Of a stretch of DNA of 64,000 bases, positions 44,923 to 53,070 are shown in pieces; within the stretch, counting starts at the first letter, position 1; every line of letters starts with the position of its first letter. The stretch covers positions 62,001-126,000 of the forward strand of contig NZ_FWFD01000009.1 of the NCBI RefSeq assembly GCF_900163795.1, read 5' to 3'. Source of the stretch: Vagococcus fluvialis bH819 (lineage in GTDB: Bacteria > Bacillota > Bacilli > Lactobacillales > Vagococcaceae). Below the pieces are notes generated by a model. That model was given only the letters and a program-made list of their open reading frames with translations, did not search any database and had not been told where the DNA came from. The position numbers were made by a program, and so were the translations under genes.

Positions 44923-47262
44923 ATGCTAGAATTAAAAGATATCAAAAAATATTATCAAGTAGGGGATACTGTCACAAAAGCTTTGGATGGTGTTTCAGTT
45001 GCATTTAGAAGACAAGAATTTGTCGCAATATTAGGCGCTAGTGGTTCTGGTAAGACGACGATGTTAAACGTTATTGGTGGATTGGATAACTATGATTCAG
45101 GGGATATGGTGATTGATGGAAAATCAACAAAAACCTTTAAAGATGGTGATTGGGATGCTTATCGGAATAATTCAATCGGCTTTGTTTTTCAAAGCTATAA
45201 TTTAATTAGTCATTTGGGAATCATTGAAAATGTGGAATTAGGCATGACACTTAGTGGTGTTTCAAAAGAGGTTAAACGAAAACATGCTGAAGATGCTTTG
45301 CATAGGGTTGGTTTGACAGATCATATGAATAAAAAGCCCAATCAGCTATCGGGTGGTCAAATGCAACGGGTAGCTATTGCTAGAGCATTAGCTAACGATC
45401 CAGATATTTTACTCTGTGATGAGCCAACTGGTGCTTTAGACACTGAAACAAGTGTTCAGATTATGAATTTAATCAAAGAGCTATCTAAAGAAAAACTCAT
45501 CATTATGGTAACTCATAATCCAGAGTTAGCTCACGAATACGCTGGAAGAATCATCGAATTTTCTGATGGTCGGATTAAAACAGATTCAAACCCTCATATT
45601 GAAAAAGAAAAAAAAGATCAGTTCGAATTAAAAAGAACAAAAATGAGCTTTATAACGGCTTTAAAATTATCATTTAACAACTTAAGAACTAAAAAAGGCA
45701 GAACTTTTTTAACTGCTTTTGCTTCAAGTATTGGTATCATTAGTATTGGTATTGTTTTAGCCTTGTCTAGCGGCTTCCAAAAACAGATTAATCAAACACA
45801 ATCAGAAACTTTATCTAAATTTCCAATTACTATCTCTAAAGTCACAACCGATCAAACCAAAAATCCTAAAGAAGCATTAGGATCTGATAAAGGTAGCTTT
45901 TCAACTAAAAAAGAAATCACCTTAAAAACGAGTGATAGCGATAAAGCCCAACACACAAATAAACTAGATCAAAAATATGTTGATTACATTAAAAATATTG
46001 ATCCTAAATTAAGTAACAGCATTGGTTATACAAGATTGGTTAACATGAACTTATTACGAGAAGTAGATGGAAAAGTCCAGCCTGTATCATTCTCTAATGA
46101 TGCCAGTAAAACAGGTGGATCCATGGCAAGTGCTATGTCTAGTATGACAGGTGTTGGTGTTTCATCATTTCCTGCCAGTTCAGATGGTTCTTCTAATGAC
46201 TTTCTAAAAGAAAATTATACAGTTCTAGCTGGAGATTATCCTAAAGATGAAACGGATATTGTTTTAATTGTGGATCGAAATAACAGTACTAACATCAATG
46301 CACTTAAAAATATCGGTGTTGATGCTAAAGAAAATGATACGTTGAGCTTTGATACTATTATTGGAACAGAATTAAAGCTAATTTCAAATAACGATTACTA
46401 CACAAAACTGCCAACTGGTAATTTTGTACCAAGTCAAGAGTATCAAAATATGTATAACACTAAGGAGAATGAAACTTTAAAAGTGAGTGGTATCCTAAGA
46501 GTAAAATCATCCTCTACAATGAATTTGCTAGCTCCTGGGTTTGCCTATAGTAATGAACTAACCTCTAAAATCGTAGAAAAAAATCAAGACTCTGACATTG
46601 TCAAAGCACAAAAAGAAAGTCAAAATAATGTCATGAGCAATGAACCTTTAGATGAGATGACTAAAGAAAGTACCTTAGCCTATTTAGGTGGATCAAGCGT
46701 TCCAAACAGCATTATGATTTACCCAAACAACTACCAGGATAAAGAAGCTGTTTTAAGTTATCTTGACGACTTCAATAAAGGAAAAGATAAAAAAGATCGT
46801 ATTCTGTATTCAGATTTAGCTAGTACCATGACCGATTTAACGGGTGGTTTAATGGACGCTATCACTTATGTCTTAATTGCTTTTGCTGGTATTTCTCTAG
46901 TAACAAGTATGATTATGATTGGAATTATTACTTATACTTCTGTCCTTGAAAGAACAAAAGAGATTGGTGTATTAAAAGCTCTAGGGGCAAGAAAAAAAGA
47001 TATTACCCGAGTGTTCGATGCTGAAACTTGTATCTTAGGTATCGCATCAGGTGCATTAGGCGTTGGTATTGCTTGGCTTGCTACTTTTCCAATTAACAGT
47101 CTTCTATACAATATGACAGATTTAAAAAATGTGGCACAATTAAATCCTATTCACGGGTTAATATTGATTGCTGTTTCAACCGTTCTAACTATGATTGGTG
47201 GACATATTCCAGCAAAAATAGCTGCGAAAAAAGACGCGGCAATTGCTTTACGTGCGGATTAA
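44923..47262 (+). CDS. ABC transporter, ATPase fused to FtsX-type permease
   Basis: 779 residues combining a LolD/MacB-type ATPase (1 to about 225: Walker A GASGSGKT, signature LSGGQMQR, Walker B LLCDEPTGALD) with a permease. One membrane segment lies near 255-280, then an extracytoplasmic domain of about 350 residues (Ser/Asn-rich), then three C-terminal segments (about 640-770) with the FtsX signature EIGVLKALGARKKDI. MacB-like, mechanotransmission-type machines pump peptides or act on envelope substrates. The divergent two-component system probably controls it. AGAGATGG before the ATG is weak. A strong terminator follows. Confidence 0.92.
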   Translation: MLELKDIKKYYQVGDTVTKALDGVSVAFRRQEFVAILGASGSGKTTMLNVIGGLDNYDSGDMVIDGKSTKTFKDGDWDAYRNNSIGFVFQSYNLISHLGIIENVELGMTLSGVSKEVKRKHAEDALHRVGLTDHMNKKPNQLSGGQMQRVAIARALANDPDILLCDEPTGALDTETSVQIMNLIKELSKEKLIIMVTHNPELAHEYAGRIIEFSDGRIKTDSNPHIEKEKKDQFELKRTKMSFITALKLSFNNLRTKKGRTFLTAFASSIGIISIGIVLALSSGFQKQINQTQSETLSKFPITISKVTTDQTKNPKEALGSDKGSFSTKKEITLKTSDSDKAQHTNKLDQKYVDYIKNIDPKLSNSIGYTRLVNMNLLREVDGKVQPVSFSNDASKTGGSMASAMSSMTGVGVSSFPASSDGSSNDFLKENYTVLAGDYPKDETDIVLIVDRNNSTNINALKNIGVDAKENDTLSFDTIIGTELKLISNNDYYTKLPTGNFVPSQEYQNMYNTKENETLKVSGILRVKSSSTMNLLAPGFAYSNELTSKIVEKNQDSDIVKAQKESQNNVMSNEPLDEMTKESTLAYLGGSSVPNSIMIYPNNYQDKEAVLSYLDDFNKGKDKKDRILYSDLASTMTDLTGGLMDAITYVLIAFAGISLVTSMIMIGIITYTSVLERTKEIGVLKALGARKKDITRVFDAETCILGIASGALGVGIAWLATFPINSLLYNMTDLKNVAQLNPIHGLILIAVSTVLTMIGGHIPAKIAAKKDAAIALRAD

Positions 47263-47263
47263 T

Positions 47264-47309
47264 CAAAAAGAAATGAGGTTCTTGTCTTTAGGAGCCTCAT
47301 TTCTTTTTG
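47264..47309 (+). terminator. Terminator after the ABC transporter
   Basis: Perfect 13-base stem AAAAGAAATGAGG / CCTCATTTCTTTT with a 17-base loop and T tail. Confidence 0.88.
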
Positions 47310-47362
47310 TGTCTCAGTCTATTTAACGATATAATTAAAGAACACTAAAGGAGGCGCTTTAT

Positions 47363-47767
47363 ATGAAAAATAAACGAGTAATAGTTAGTTTTTTTCTACT
47401 TGGTTTCATTTTTTTAGTTAGCTGTTCTCAAAATAATCCTAGTATTAAACTATCAGGCATCGAAGTTGAAAAAACTGAAACTGACGCTGAAAACTTCAAA
47501 CCTTATCAAACAGTAACAGATAAAGAAGAGATTAAAATCATTCAAGAAATTACAAAACAGCTCGATGATACAGCCGTTCCGGATATCGCCTTTGAGGGAC
47601 CTACTAATTATCAATTTTATTTTACTTATGATGTTAAAGACGCTGATGTTAAACCTGCTGTCTATCAACTTCAAAAAGTAACCCATACAGATGTGTATCG
47701 CCTAAATAACTTAGAATTATCTGTGGATGATTCTAGAGCCGTTCAAAAAATTCTAATTGAAAAGTAG
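47363..47767 (+). CDS. Small lipoprotein
   Basis: 134 residues, no family recognised. A lipoprotein signal peptide ends in the lipobox LVSC-S (Cys about 21), so the mature protein is attached to the outer face of the membrane. The rest is acidic, with a probable small alpha/beta fold (NYQFYFTYDVKDADVKPAVYQL). AAAGGAGG precedes the ATG. It is the first of six genes on the plus strand with little or no space between them. Confidence 0.8.
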   Translation: MKNKRVIVSFFLLGFIFLVSCSQNNPSIKLSGIEVEKTETDAENFKPYQTVTDKEEIKIIQEITKQLDDTAVPDIAFEGPTNYQFYFTYDVKDADVKPAVYQLQKVTHTDVYRLNNLELSVDDSRAVQKILIEK

Positions 47768-47776
47768 GTGTGTTAA

Positions 47777-48358
47777 ATGTTTGTTTATTTAATCAGGCAT
47801 GGACAAGATGATGATCAAATTCGAGGCGGTTGGTCAAAATCACCTCTGACTCCAAAAGGGAGAGAAGAAGTTCATCAACTAGGACGGAAGTTTAAAGAAT
47901 TACAGATAGATCATCTCTATACCAGTGACTTACCTCGAGCTTTAGAAACTACTGCTATTTTTAAGACTTATCAACCAGAGATGCCCATTACTGATGATCC
48001 TCGTTTAAGAGAGATGAATAACGGTCTTTTAGAAGGTATGCCTAACGCAACAGCTGAAAAGTTATATCCTAATCTTTATTTTAGAACCCTAGATTGGACG
48101 GAAAAATACCCGGAAGGCGAGAGTCCTGAATTATTTTATCACCGCATTATCGATACATGGGAAGTCCTTACCAAAAACTCAGATGGAAATATCTGCCTTG
48201 TAACGCATGGTGGAGTAATTAATATCATTCTCCATCATATTAATAAAAAGGCTTATTCCAATAAAAAAACAGCCTACCCAATTCCTACCGCAAGTTTAAC
48301 CAAAATTGATTTAAGGAGTGGAAGCCATGAAACGTTTTTCTGTGACAGTGACCATTGA
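47777..48358 (+). CDS. Histidine phosphatase family protein
   Basis: 193 residues of the phosphoglycerate-mutase-like fold. The catalytic LIRHGQ motif is at the start, with SDLPRALETT and the second catalytic His in VTHGGVINI; Glu in the EMNNGLLEG loop completes the site. The substrate is not evident. Nine bases separate it from the lipoprotein gene, and its last 32 bases overlap the next gene in another frame, showing tight packing. Confidence 0.9.
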   Translation: MFVYLIRHGQDDDQIRGGWSKSPLTPKGREEVHQLGRKFKELQIDHLYTSDLPRALETTAIFKTYQPEMPITDDPRLREMNNGLLEGMPNATAEKLYPNLYFRTLDWTEKYPEGESPELFYHRIIDTWEVLTKNSDGNICLVTHGGVINIILHHINKKAYSNKKTAYPIPTASLTKIDLRSGSHETFFCDSDH

Positions 48359-48653
48359 TCGCCCCAAAGGCTACGTGGATAGATTTAATAATGTTTACCC
48401 ACTAAATTATGGTTATGTAGAAGGAATCATTGCTGGTGATGATGAATGGCAAGATGCTTATATCTTTGATGAAACAGATTGTACGGGAACACATTTTAAA
48501 GGAGAAGTCATCGCAGTTATTGTTAGAGAGGATGATATAGAAGATAAGTGGATAGTTGCTAAAGAGGGTGTGACTGTATCTACAGAAGAGATTTATCAAA
48601 AAGTTCACTTTATTGAGCAATACTTTAGTTCAACGATGATGTTGTTAGATTAA
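48327..48653 (+). CDS. Small inorganic-pyrophosphatase-like protein
   Basis: 108 residues. The N-terminal VTVTIDRPKGYVD and YPLNYGYVEGIIAGDDEWQDAYI match the core of family I inorganic pyrophosphatase, but the protein is far shorter than a full enzyme of about 175 residues. Such short forms are common in lactic acid bacteria, often annotated as pyrophosphatase; activity is uncertain. The frame begins three codons upstream at a GTG, but AAGGAG is eight bases before the ATG at 48327. Confidence 0.75.
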   Translation: MKRFSVTVTIDRPKGYVDRFNNVYPLNYGYVEGIIAGDDEWQDAYIFDETDCTGTHFKGEVIAVIVREDDIEDKWIVAKEGVTVSTEEIYQKVHFIEQYFSSTMMLLD

Positions 48654-48671
48654 GCGAAGGGGAGTTATTAG

Positions 48672-49124
48672 TTGAAGATTGACAAATACCAAAAAGAAAA
48701 TAGAGATGAAGTTATCTCATTGATCAAACAAACAATTAAGACAGTCAACAAACAGGACTATTCTTCAAATCAAGTAGAAGCGTGGGCTGACTTTAATCCA
48801 GAAACATGGGAAAAAGGCTTAGAAAATCATCAAGCAGTTATTGTGACGCTAGAAGATCGAATTGTTGGTTTTGCTGATATGGATGATACGGGTTACTTAG
48901 ATCATTTATACGTTCACTCTGTTTATCAAAGAAGAGGCGTTGCTCAATTACTACTTTCTTTTTTAGAAAATAAGCATCCAGGCGAGACTTTCACTACCTA
49001 TGCCTCAAAAACAGCTCGAGTTTTCTTTGAAGCGTCTGGCTATGATGTTATCAAAGAAAATCAGGTGATCCTTCGTGGGCAAACCTTTATCAATTACTAC
49101 ATGAAAAAAGAAGGAGGCAACTAA
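48672..49124 (+). CDS. GNAT N-acetyltransferase
   Basis: 150 residues starting at TTG (MKIDKYQKEN), with AAGGGGAG upstream. The acetyl-CoA-binding motif A is LYVHSVYQRRGVAQLLLSFLE, preceded by VGFADMDDTGYLDHLYV, and a typical C-terminal RVFFEASGYDVIKENQV closes the fold. The acceptor is unknown. It lies in the six-gene run, two bases before the aadE-like gene, which suggests co-translation. Confidence 0.87.
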   Translation: MKIDKYQKENRDEVISLIKQTIKTVNKQDYSSNQVEAWADFNPETWEKGLENHQAVIVTLEDRIVGFADMDDTGYLDHLYVHSVYQRRGVAQLLLSFLENKHPGETFTTYASKTARVFFEASGYDVIKENQVILRGQTFINYYMKKEGGN

Positions 49125-49126
49125 GT

Positions 49127-50008
49127 ATGTCAGAAACCATGCAACAATTAAAACAATTTTTCCGTGAACAAAAAGATTTAAAAGTCTTCGGAATGAATGG
49201 CTCAAGAGTAAATCCTAATATTCCAGAGGACAAGTTCAAAGACTATGACGTGGTCTTTTTTACAACGGATTTAGATAAATATATAAAAGACCCTAGCTTT
49301 TTAAATACATTCGGTGAGATCTTAATCATGACAGAACCTGAGAATGATCCTGTTTGTCCTAACGAGCTATTAAAAGGAAAAGGGTACGTTTATTTGGTTC
49401 AGTACGTTGATGGTCTTAGAATCGACTTACAAATTAGATTACTAGAGACTTTGACAGACTATTTAGTTGAAGATTCCTTAACTTTAATTATAGAAGATAA
49501 AGACAACCTAATAAAAAATCTCCCTGTACCAACGGAATCAGACTACTACTTAACTAAACCAAGCCAACTGCAAGTCGAAAATTCAATCACCGAGTTTTGG
49601 TGGATGGTACCAAATATTTTAAAAGCAACCCTAAGAAATCAATTGCTACTAGCTGAGTTTTATTTACGATTAGCACGTGAAGAAGTTGTTCAAACAATGA
49701 CCTGGACCATCGCAGCTAAAGAAGGTTGGAATAAAAATTACGGAAAAGAATGCACTCATAGTTTAAATTACTTAGATAAAGAAACGAGAGCTCAATTAAG
49801 CAATTCTTTTGTAACAGGAGATTCTGAAAAAATCTTAGTAGCCTTACGAGAGATGATTGCTTTAGAAGAAAGATACGGTGATATGTTAGTCGTAGATTTC
49901 AATCTCAATCCAGAGAAATACAAAAAATACAAAGAGATTCCCTATATTTACCTAAAGAGTAAAGGAGAATCGATACTTGCTGAGACATTCAAAAAAGAGG
50001 TGAGTTAA
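49127..50008 (+). CDS. AadE-like aminoglycoside 6-nucleotidyltransferase family protein
   Basis: 293 residues. The nucleotidyltransferase core GMNGSRVNPNIPEDKFKDYDVVFF and the later DGLRIDLQIR hold the metal-binding aspartates. FWWMVPNILKATLRNQLLLAEFY and TWTIAAKEGWNKNYGK match the C-terminal helical half of ANT(6)/AadE. True ANT(6) enzymes adenylylate streptomycin, but many chromosomal relatives have no shown resistance, so I do not infer it. AAGGAGG precedes the ATG. The stop overlaps the next start as TAATG. Confidence 0.85.
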   Translation: MSETMQQLKQFFREQKDLKVFGMNGSRVNPNIPEDKFKDYDVVFFTTDLDKYIKDPSFLNTFGEILIMTEPENDPVCPNELLKGKGYVYLVQYVDGLRIDLQIRLLETLTDYLVEDSLTLIIEDKDNLIKNLPVPTESDYYLTKPSQLQVENSITEFWWMVPNILKATLRNQLLLAEFYLRLAREEVVQTMTWTIAAKEGWNKNYGKECTHSLNYLDKETRAQLSNSFVTGDSEKILVALREMIALEERYGDMLVVDFNLNPEKYKKYKEIPYIYLKSKGESILAETFKKEVS

Positions 50009-50604
50009 TGGTTGTCTACTATGCGTTTCAAGACGCGATAAAAGAAGTCATTCGATCCAAAGGAATTATCCTAACAACAATCGGTAATTTGTTTTTAAGT
50101 GGTTTTACCTTTTTTATGTTACATCTGGCTCTTTTTTTCTCCTTCATTAGACAAGGGATGCTTTGGGAAGCTGAACATAATATCGAAGAGGCTCAGTTTA
50201 ATACGCCATATCTACTACCAATTGCAATTTTTGCTTATAGTGCTGTGATCATTACTGGTATCTTATTTATTATGTCCCTACTTAACATGAAGAAAAATAT
50301 AAAATTATTTAGTCTAACCCAAAAAGAAGAGCATCACACCATGTTACTCTTAGGACAAACACCGCGTATGATACAACTATACATAGCTTTTCAACTATTA
50401 ATTTTTAGCCTATTCATTTTAAGTATAGGTTCAATTATCGGTTTTTCTGCCTTTAATTATGCGATTTTACATACCGCTCAATCAGGTCTCTTTGAAGAAA
50501 CCATTTTAAGCTATCAACTTAATCGACTAGTTCCAATTGTTTTACCTATTCTAGGGATTATTTATCTTTTTTTAACTTCTTTTATCACCAAAAAACCAGA
50601 GTAG
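50008..50604 (+). CDS. Four-helix membrane protein
   Basis: 198 residues with four hydrophobic segments (about 22-48, 69-92, 122-150, 170-192) and short loops. The pattern, with a basic stretch between segments two and three containing LGQTPRMIQLYI, recalls the membrane half of an FtsX-type permease, but no ATPase is beside it and I do not recognise a named family. Its start shares a base with the aadE-like stop (TAATG), so it depends on translation from that gene. It ends at a shared terminator with xerS. Confidence 0.6.
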   Translation: MVVYYAFQDAIKEVIRSKGIILTTIGNLFLSGFTFFMLHLALFFSFIRQGMLWEAEHNIEEAQFNTPYLLPIAIFAYSAVIITGILFIMSLLNMKKNIKLFSLTQKEEHHTMLLLGQTPRMIQLYIAFQLLIFSLFILSIGSIIGFSAFNYAILHTAQSGLFEETILSYQLNRLVPIVLPILGIIYLFLTSFITKKPE

Positions 50605-50636
50605 ACCGAAAAAATATCGGTTTTCTCTGGTTTTAT
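50592..50636. terminator. Bidirectional terminator between the six-gene run and xerS
   Basis: Outer stem AAAACCAGAG / CTCTGGTTTT enclosing a second stem ACCGA / TCGGT. The ends belong to the coding ends of both convergent genes. Confidence 0.78.
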
Positions 50637-51721
50637 TCGTTATCATTCCACAAATCATTCATGGCATCTCTTTGTTCCGAATCCACTATATGAGTGTAAA
50701 TCGCTGTCGCACTTGTTCCCGTTTGTCCTAACTGATGAGAGACAGTCAATAAGCTATTGGTTTTCTTATAGAGTTGAGTCCCTACCGTGTGTCTCAATTT
50801 ATGGGGGGTAATTCTCGTTTTAAATGAACTAGAGTATTTAGCCACCATTTTTTCAACAGTCGAAGGTTCAATTCTTTTAGCTGCTCCCTTATAAGTGGTT
50901 AAAAATAAAGCTTTCTCTTGAGAATCTGGCGCGTAAAGTTGCTGACGCGCTTCTTCGTATTGAGCAATGTAGTCAATAAACAAAGAGGAGATTAGAGCGA
51001 TATCTTTAAATCCACCTTTTCTAATGACTGTCGCCTCTAAATTCAGGGTATCTAGATCAGATACTTGCATATTCACTAACTCGGATAATCGAATCCCAGT
51101 TCCTAGAAACAAAGCAATAATCCCTAAATCTCTAATCTTATTTCGCTTAAAAGCTGCTTTTGCTTGGTGGCTTGTTAGAGTGTTTTCATAATCCTGATCA
51201 ATGTAATATAGAAAGAGAATCGCTTCATCATCCAGTAGGAGTTTCTTTTCAATACTCCGTGAACGTTCCTGGAGCGTCTTGGTTGTCTTAACGTTTTCTA
51301 TTTTCAGAAAAACATTTTGAGAGAGGTAGACTTGGTTGTTCTTTGTCTCCGTTTGTGTATTTAGATATTTAAACAATGAGCGAAGAGCTGTAATGGATCG
51401 TTGAACCGTCACAAACGAACGAGAGCGACTATCTTTTACTGTCCCAACTTTTGGTGAGTGCATTAAATGAGATTTGTATAGCTCTACATCTTCTTTTCTT
51501 AACTCTTCTAAGTCCTCTAACTCAATTTTTAGAGTTGTAGGAGCTGAGATGATATCTTCTGAGATTAACCACTCAAAAAAGCGACGAAACTCTTTGGCGT
51601 ACTCATATAAAGTCACGGCAGAGTAGGGGACAATACTTTTAGAGTGCAAATACTCTTTAACAAACCAAGGTAGGTTTTGATTTTCGATTTCAATTAGTTT
51701 ATTTATCTTTTCTCGGCTCAT
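50633..51721 (-). CDS. xerS: XerS-like tyrosine recombinase
   Basis: 362 residues. The N-terminal core-binding domain opens with NLPWFVKEYLHSKSIVPYS, a XerS feature. The catalytic domain holds Arg211 (GTGIRLSEL), Lys235, His307-x-x-Arg310 (HKLRHT), His329 and the nucleophile Tyr342 (IYTHI). XerS is the single recombinase that resolves chromosome dimers at dif in streptococci and relatives, acting with FtsK. An alternative is a stand-alone integrase, but no prophage genes are near. Its own promoter (TTGACA, TAATAT) is visible upstream. Start ATG; no strong AGGAGG, only AAAGGAAA. Confidence 0.85.
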   Translation of the reverse strand: MSREKINKLIEIENQNLPWFVKEYLHSKSIVPYSAVTLYEYAKEFRRFFEWLISEDIISAPTTLKIELEDLEELRKEDVELYKSHLMHSPKVGTVKDSRSRSFVTVQRSITALRSLFKYLNTQTETKNNQVYLSQNVFLKIENVKTTKTLQERSRSIEKKLLLDDEAILFLYYIDQDYENTLTSHQAKAAFKRNKIRDLGIIALFLGTGIRLSELVNMQVSDLDTLNLEATVIRKGGFKDIALISSLFIDYIAQYEEARQQLYAPDSQEKALFLTTYKGAAKRIEPSTVEKMVAKYSSSFKTRITPHKLRHTVGTQLYKKTNSLLTVSHQLGQTGTSATAIYTHIVDSEQRDAMNDLWNDNE

Positions 51722-51750
51722 TTTTCTAGTTTCCTTTCGCGTGAAAAAAC
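51720..51750. other. Candidate dif-like site overlapping the xerS start
   Basis: A 31-base stretch with imperfect inverted ends (TTTTTC near the left, GAAAAA near the right) directly in front of xerS, where streptococcal difSL sites are known to lie. I cannot confirm a match to the consensus without an alignment. Confidence 0.3.
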
Positions 51751-51768
51751 ATACGTTCCCTACAATGA

Positions 51769-51797
51769 ATATTATTATAGATTGTCTCTTTTGTCAA
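51769..51797 (-). promoter_or_regulatory. xerS promoter
   Basis: On the minus strand TTGACA (51797-51792), a 17-base spacer and TAATAT (51774-51769). TATAAT also occurs five bases upstream, but with a spacer of only 12. Confidence 0.7.
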
Positions 51798-51799
51798 AA

Positions 51800-51828
51800 T
51801 TCAAAAATTAACTTGATAGTGATATAAT
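51800..51828 (+). promoter_or_regulatory. Promoter of the 37-codon ORF and nucleotidyltransferase gene
   Basis: TTCAAA (51800-51805), a 17-base spacer and TATAAT (51823-51828). Confidence 0.6.
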
Positions 51829-51876
51829 TAACATGTGGCACTTAGAAAGTTTATTACTATAGTTGAGGGGGACAAA

Positions 51877-51990
51877 ATGATGAGTATTAAGTCTTATCAA
51901 ATAGATATTTTAAACAATAAAAAGCAACAAAGTTTCAATACTACTATACTACTAATATTGAACTACGCAGAAGAGGAAAGAACAAGGTAA
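51877..51990 (+). CDS. Small 37-aa ORF translationally coupled to the next gene
   Basis: A strong GAGGGGGAC is followed by ATG ATG and 36 more codons, ending in TAATG, which overlaps the start of the nucleotidyltransferase gene. The product (MMSIKSYQIDILNNKKQ, then a hydrophilic end rich in Glu and Arg) has no recognised family, signal peptide or membrane segment. It could be a leader peptide that controls entry of ribosomes into the next gene, or the N-terminal remnant of a longer gene. Confidence 0.5.
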   Translation: MMSIKSYQIDILNNKKQQSFNTTILLILNYAEEERTR

Positions 51991-52562
51991 TGACTTTAGA
52001 TGAATTTAAACAAATTATTAGAGATGAACCTAACTTAATGGCTCTTTTAAACATAATAGAAAAACTCGAGTTAAAGGATTGTTGGTTATGCGCTGGAACA
52101 ATTAGAAATTATTTTTGGGATTATTTATCTGAAAAAAAAGCACCGCAACTCACAACAGATGTGGATGTCATATTTTTTGACCCAACCATTACTTATGAAG
52201 AAACCCTTCGATTAGAACTAGAACTTAAGAGTAGCTATCCTAATTATCAATGGGAGCTTAAAAATCAAGTGTACATGCATTCTCATAATCCAAACACAGC
52301 ACCTTATAAAAGCAGTCTAGATGCCTTGTCCAAATTTCCTGAACGTTGTACAGCAATCTCCGTAAGACTTAAAGAAGGCAATATAGAACTCTTAGCACCT
52401 TATGGAATTGACGACATTACTTCCTTCTTAGTACAACCAACACCTTACTTTGAAGAAGACTCTGAACGAATGTTTACCTATCAAAATCGAGTCACAAAGA
52501 AAAATTGGCAAGAAAAATGGCCACAATTAGTCATAAAAAAAGTTAGAAAGAAGATGATTTAA
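51990..52562 (+). CDS. Nucleotidyltransferase family protein (NTP_transf_6 type)
   Basis: 190 residues. The N-terminal WLCAGTIRNYFWDYLS and TDVDVIFFDP resemble the nucleotidyltransferase-like family formerly DUF925, in which the G-x-R and D-x-D patterns form a minimal active site. HNPNTAPYKSSLDALSKFPERCTAISVRL and a C-terminal NWQEKWPQL complete it. The acceptor is unknown. Its start overlaps the small ORF before it, and no independent ribosome binding site is evident, so translation is probably coupled. Confidence 0.8.
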   Translation: MTLDEFKQIIRDEPNLMALLNIIEKLELKDCWLCAGTIRNYFWDYLSEKKAPQLTTDVDVIFFDPTITYEETLRLELELKSSYPNYQWELKNQVYMHSHNPNTAPYKSSLDALSKFPERCTAISVRLKEGNIELLAPYGIDDITSFLVQPTPYFEEDSERMFTYQNRVTKKNWQEKWPQLVIKKVRKKMI

Positions 52563-53054
52563 ATGAATGAAACAGTCTGGTTTTTTATAGCCATTTCTTT
52601 TGTAAGCTTATTCGGAAGCTTGTCCCGGTTTACACCAAATGCTCTTTGGAACGATACTTCTTATTTTTTTAGAAAGAACAAGGAAGAATATTTACCTTTC
52701 ACTAATAAACTACGAGGAAAATGCTTATTATTCTTTGGCGTGTTTAACTTAGTTCTAAGTGCCTTTGTCTATTTATTAAAAATTTCTATTTCCTTCCCCA
52801 AACTTGTAGCTTTCTTAATAATCGGATTAATTTTCATTGAGTTATTCGTCGAGATTTCTTGGAATAAGAAGGAAAAGAACAACAGTAATGTGACGAATCT
52901 TTTTCTAAAACAAATTATCCCATTTACCATTATTATCTATACTGCGATTGTCTTTAAAGCGCCTGAATGGATGATTATCAGTTTCATGATTATCTCTTTA
53001 GTAACTATAGGAGCAACAACAGTTTTCTTAATCAAGAAAAAAATCAAATTCTAA
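52563..53054 (+). CDS. Small four-helix membrane protein
   Basis: 163 residues, no family recognised. Hydrophobic segments at about 5-20, 55-72, 78-97, 113-130 and 133-155 are split by basic loops; the first part reads FTPNALWNDTSYFFRKNKEEY. It starts directly after the stop of the nucleotidyltransferase gene, with no gap, and AGAAGATG serves as a weak ribosome binding site. Probably the same transcript as the upstream gene. Confidence 0.6.
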   Translation: MNETVWFFIAISFVSLFGSLSRFTPNALWNDTSYFFRKNKEEYLPFTNKLRGKCLLFFGVFNLVLSAFVYLLKISISFPKLVAFLIIGLIFIELFVEISWNKKEKNNSNVTNLFLKQIIPFTIIIYTAIVFKAPEWMIISFMIISLVTIGATTVFLIKKKIKF

Positions 53055-53070
53055 GACTAGAGGTGATACT

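Noticed and set aside
49127-50008. Call as acquired streptomycin resistance gene aadE
   Set aside because: The core motifs agree with the family, but the gene sits in a native-looking operon without mobile elements, so resistance is not supported.
50633-51721. Tyrosine recombinase as a prophage or integrative-element integrase
   Set aside because: No phage, conjugation or excisionase genes are near, no tRNA target is visible, and the N-terminus has XerS features.
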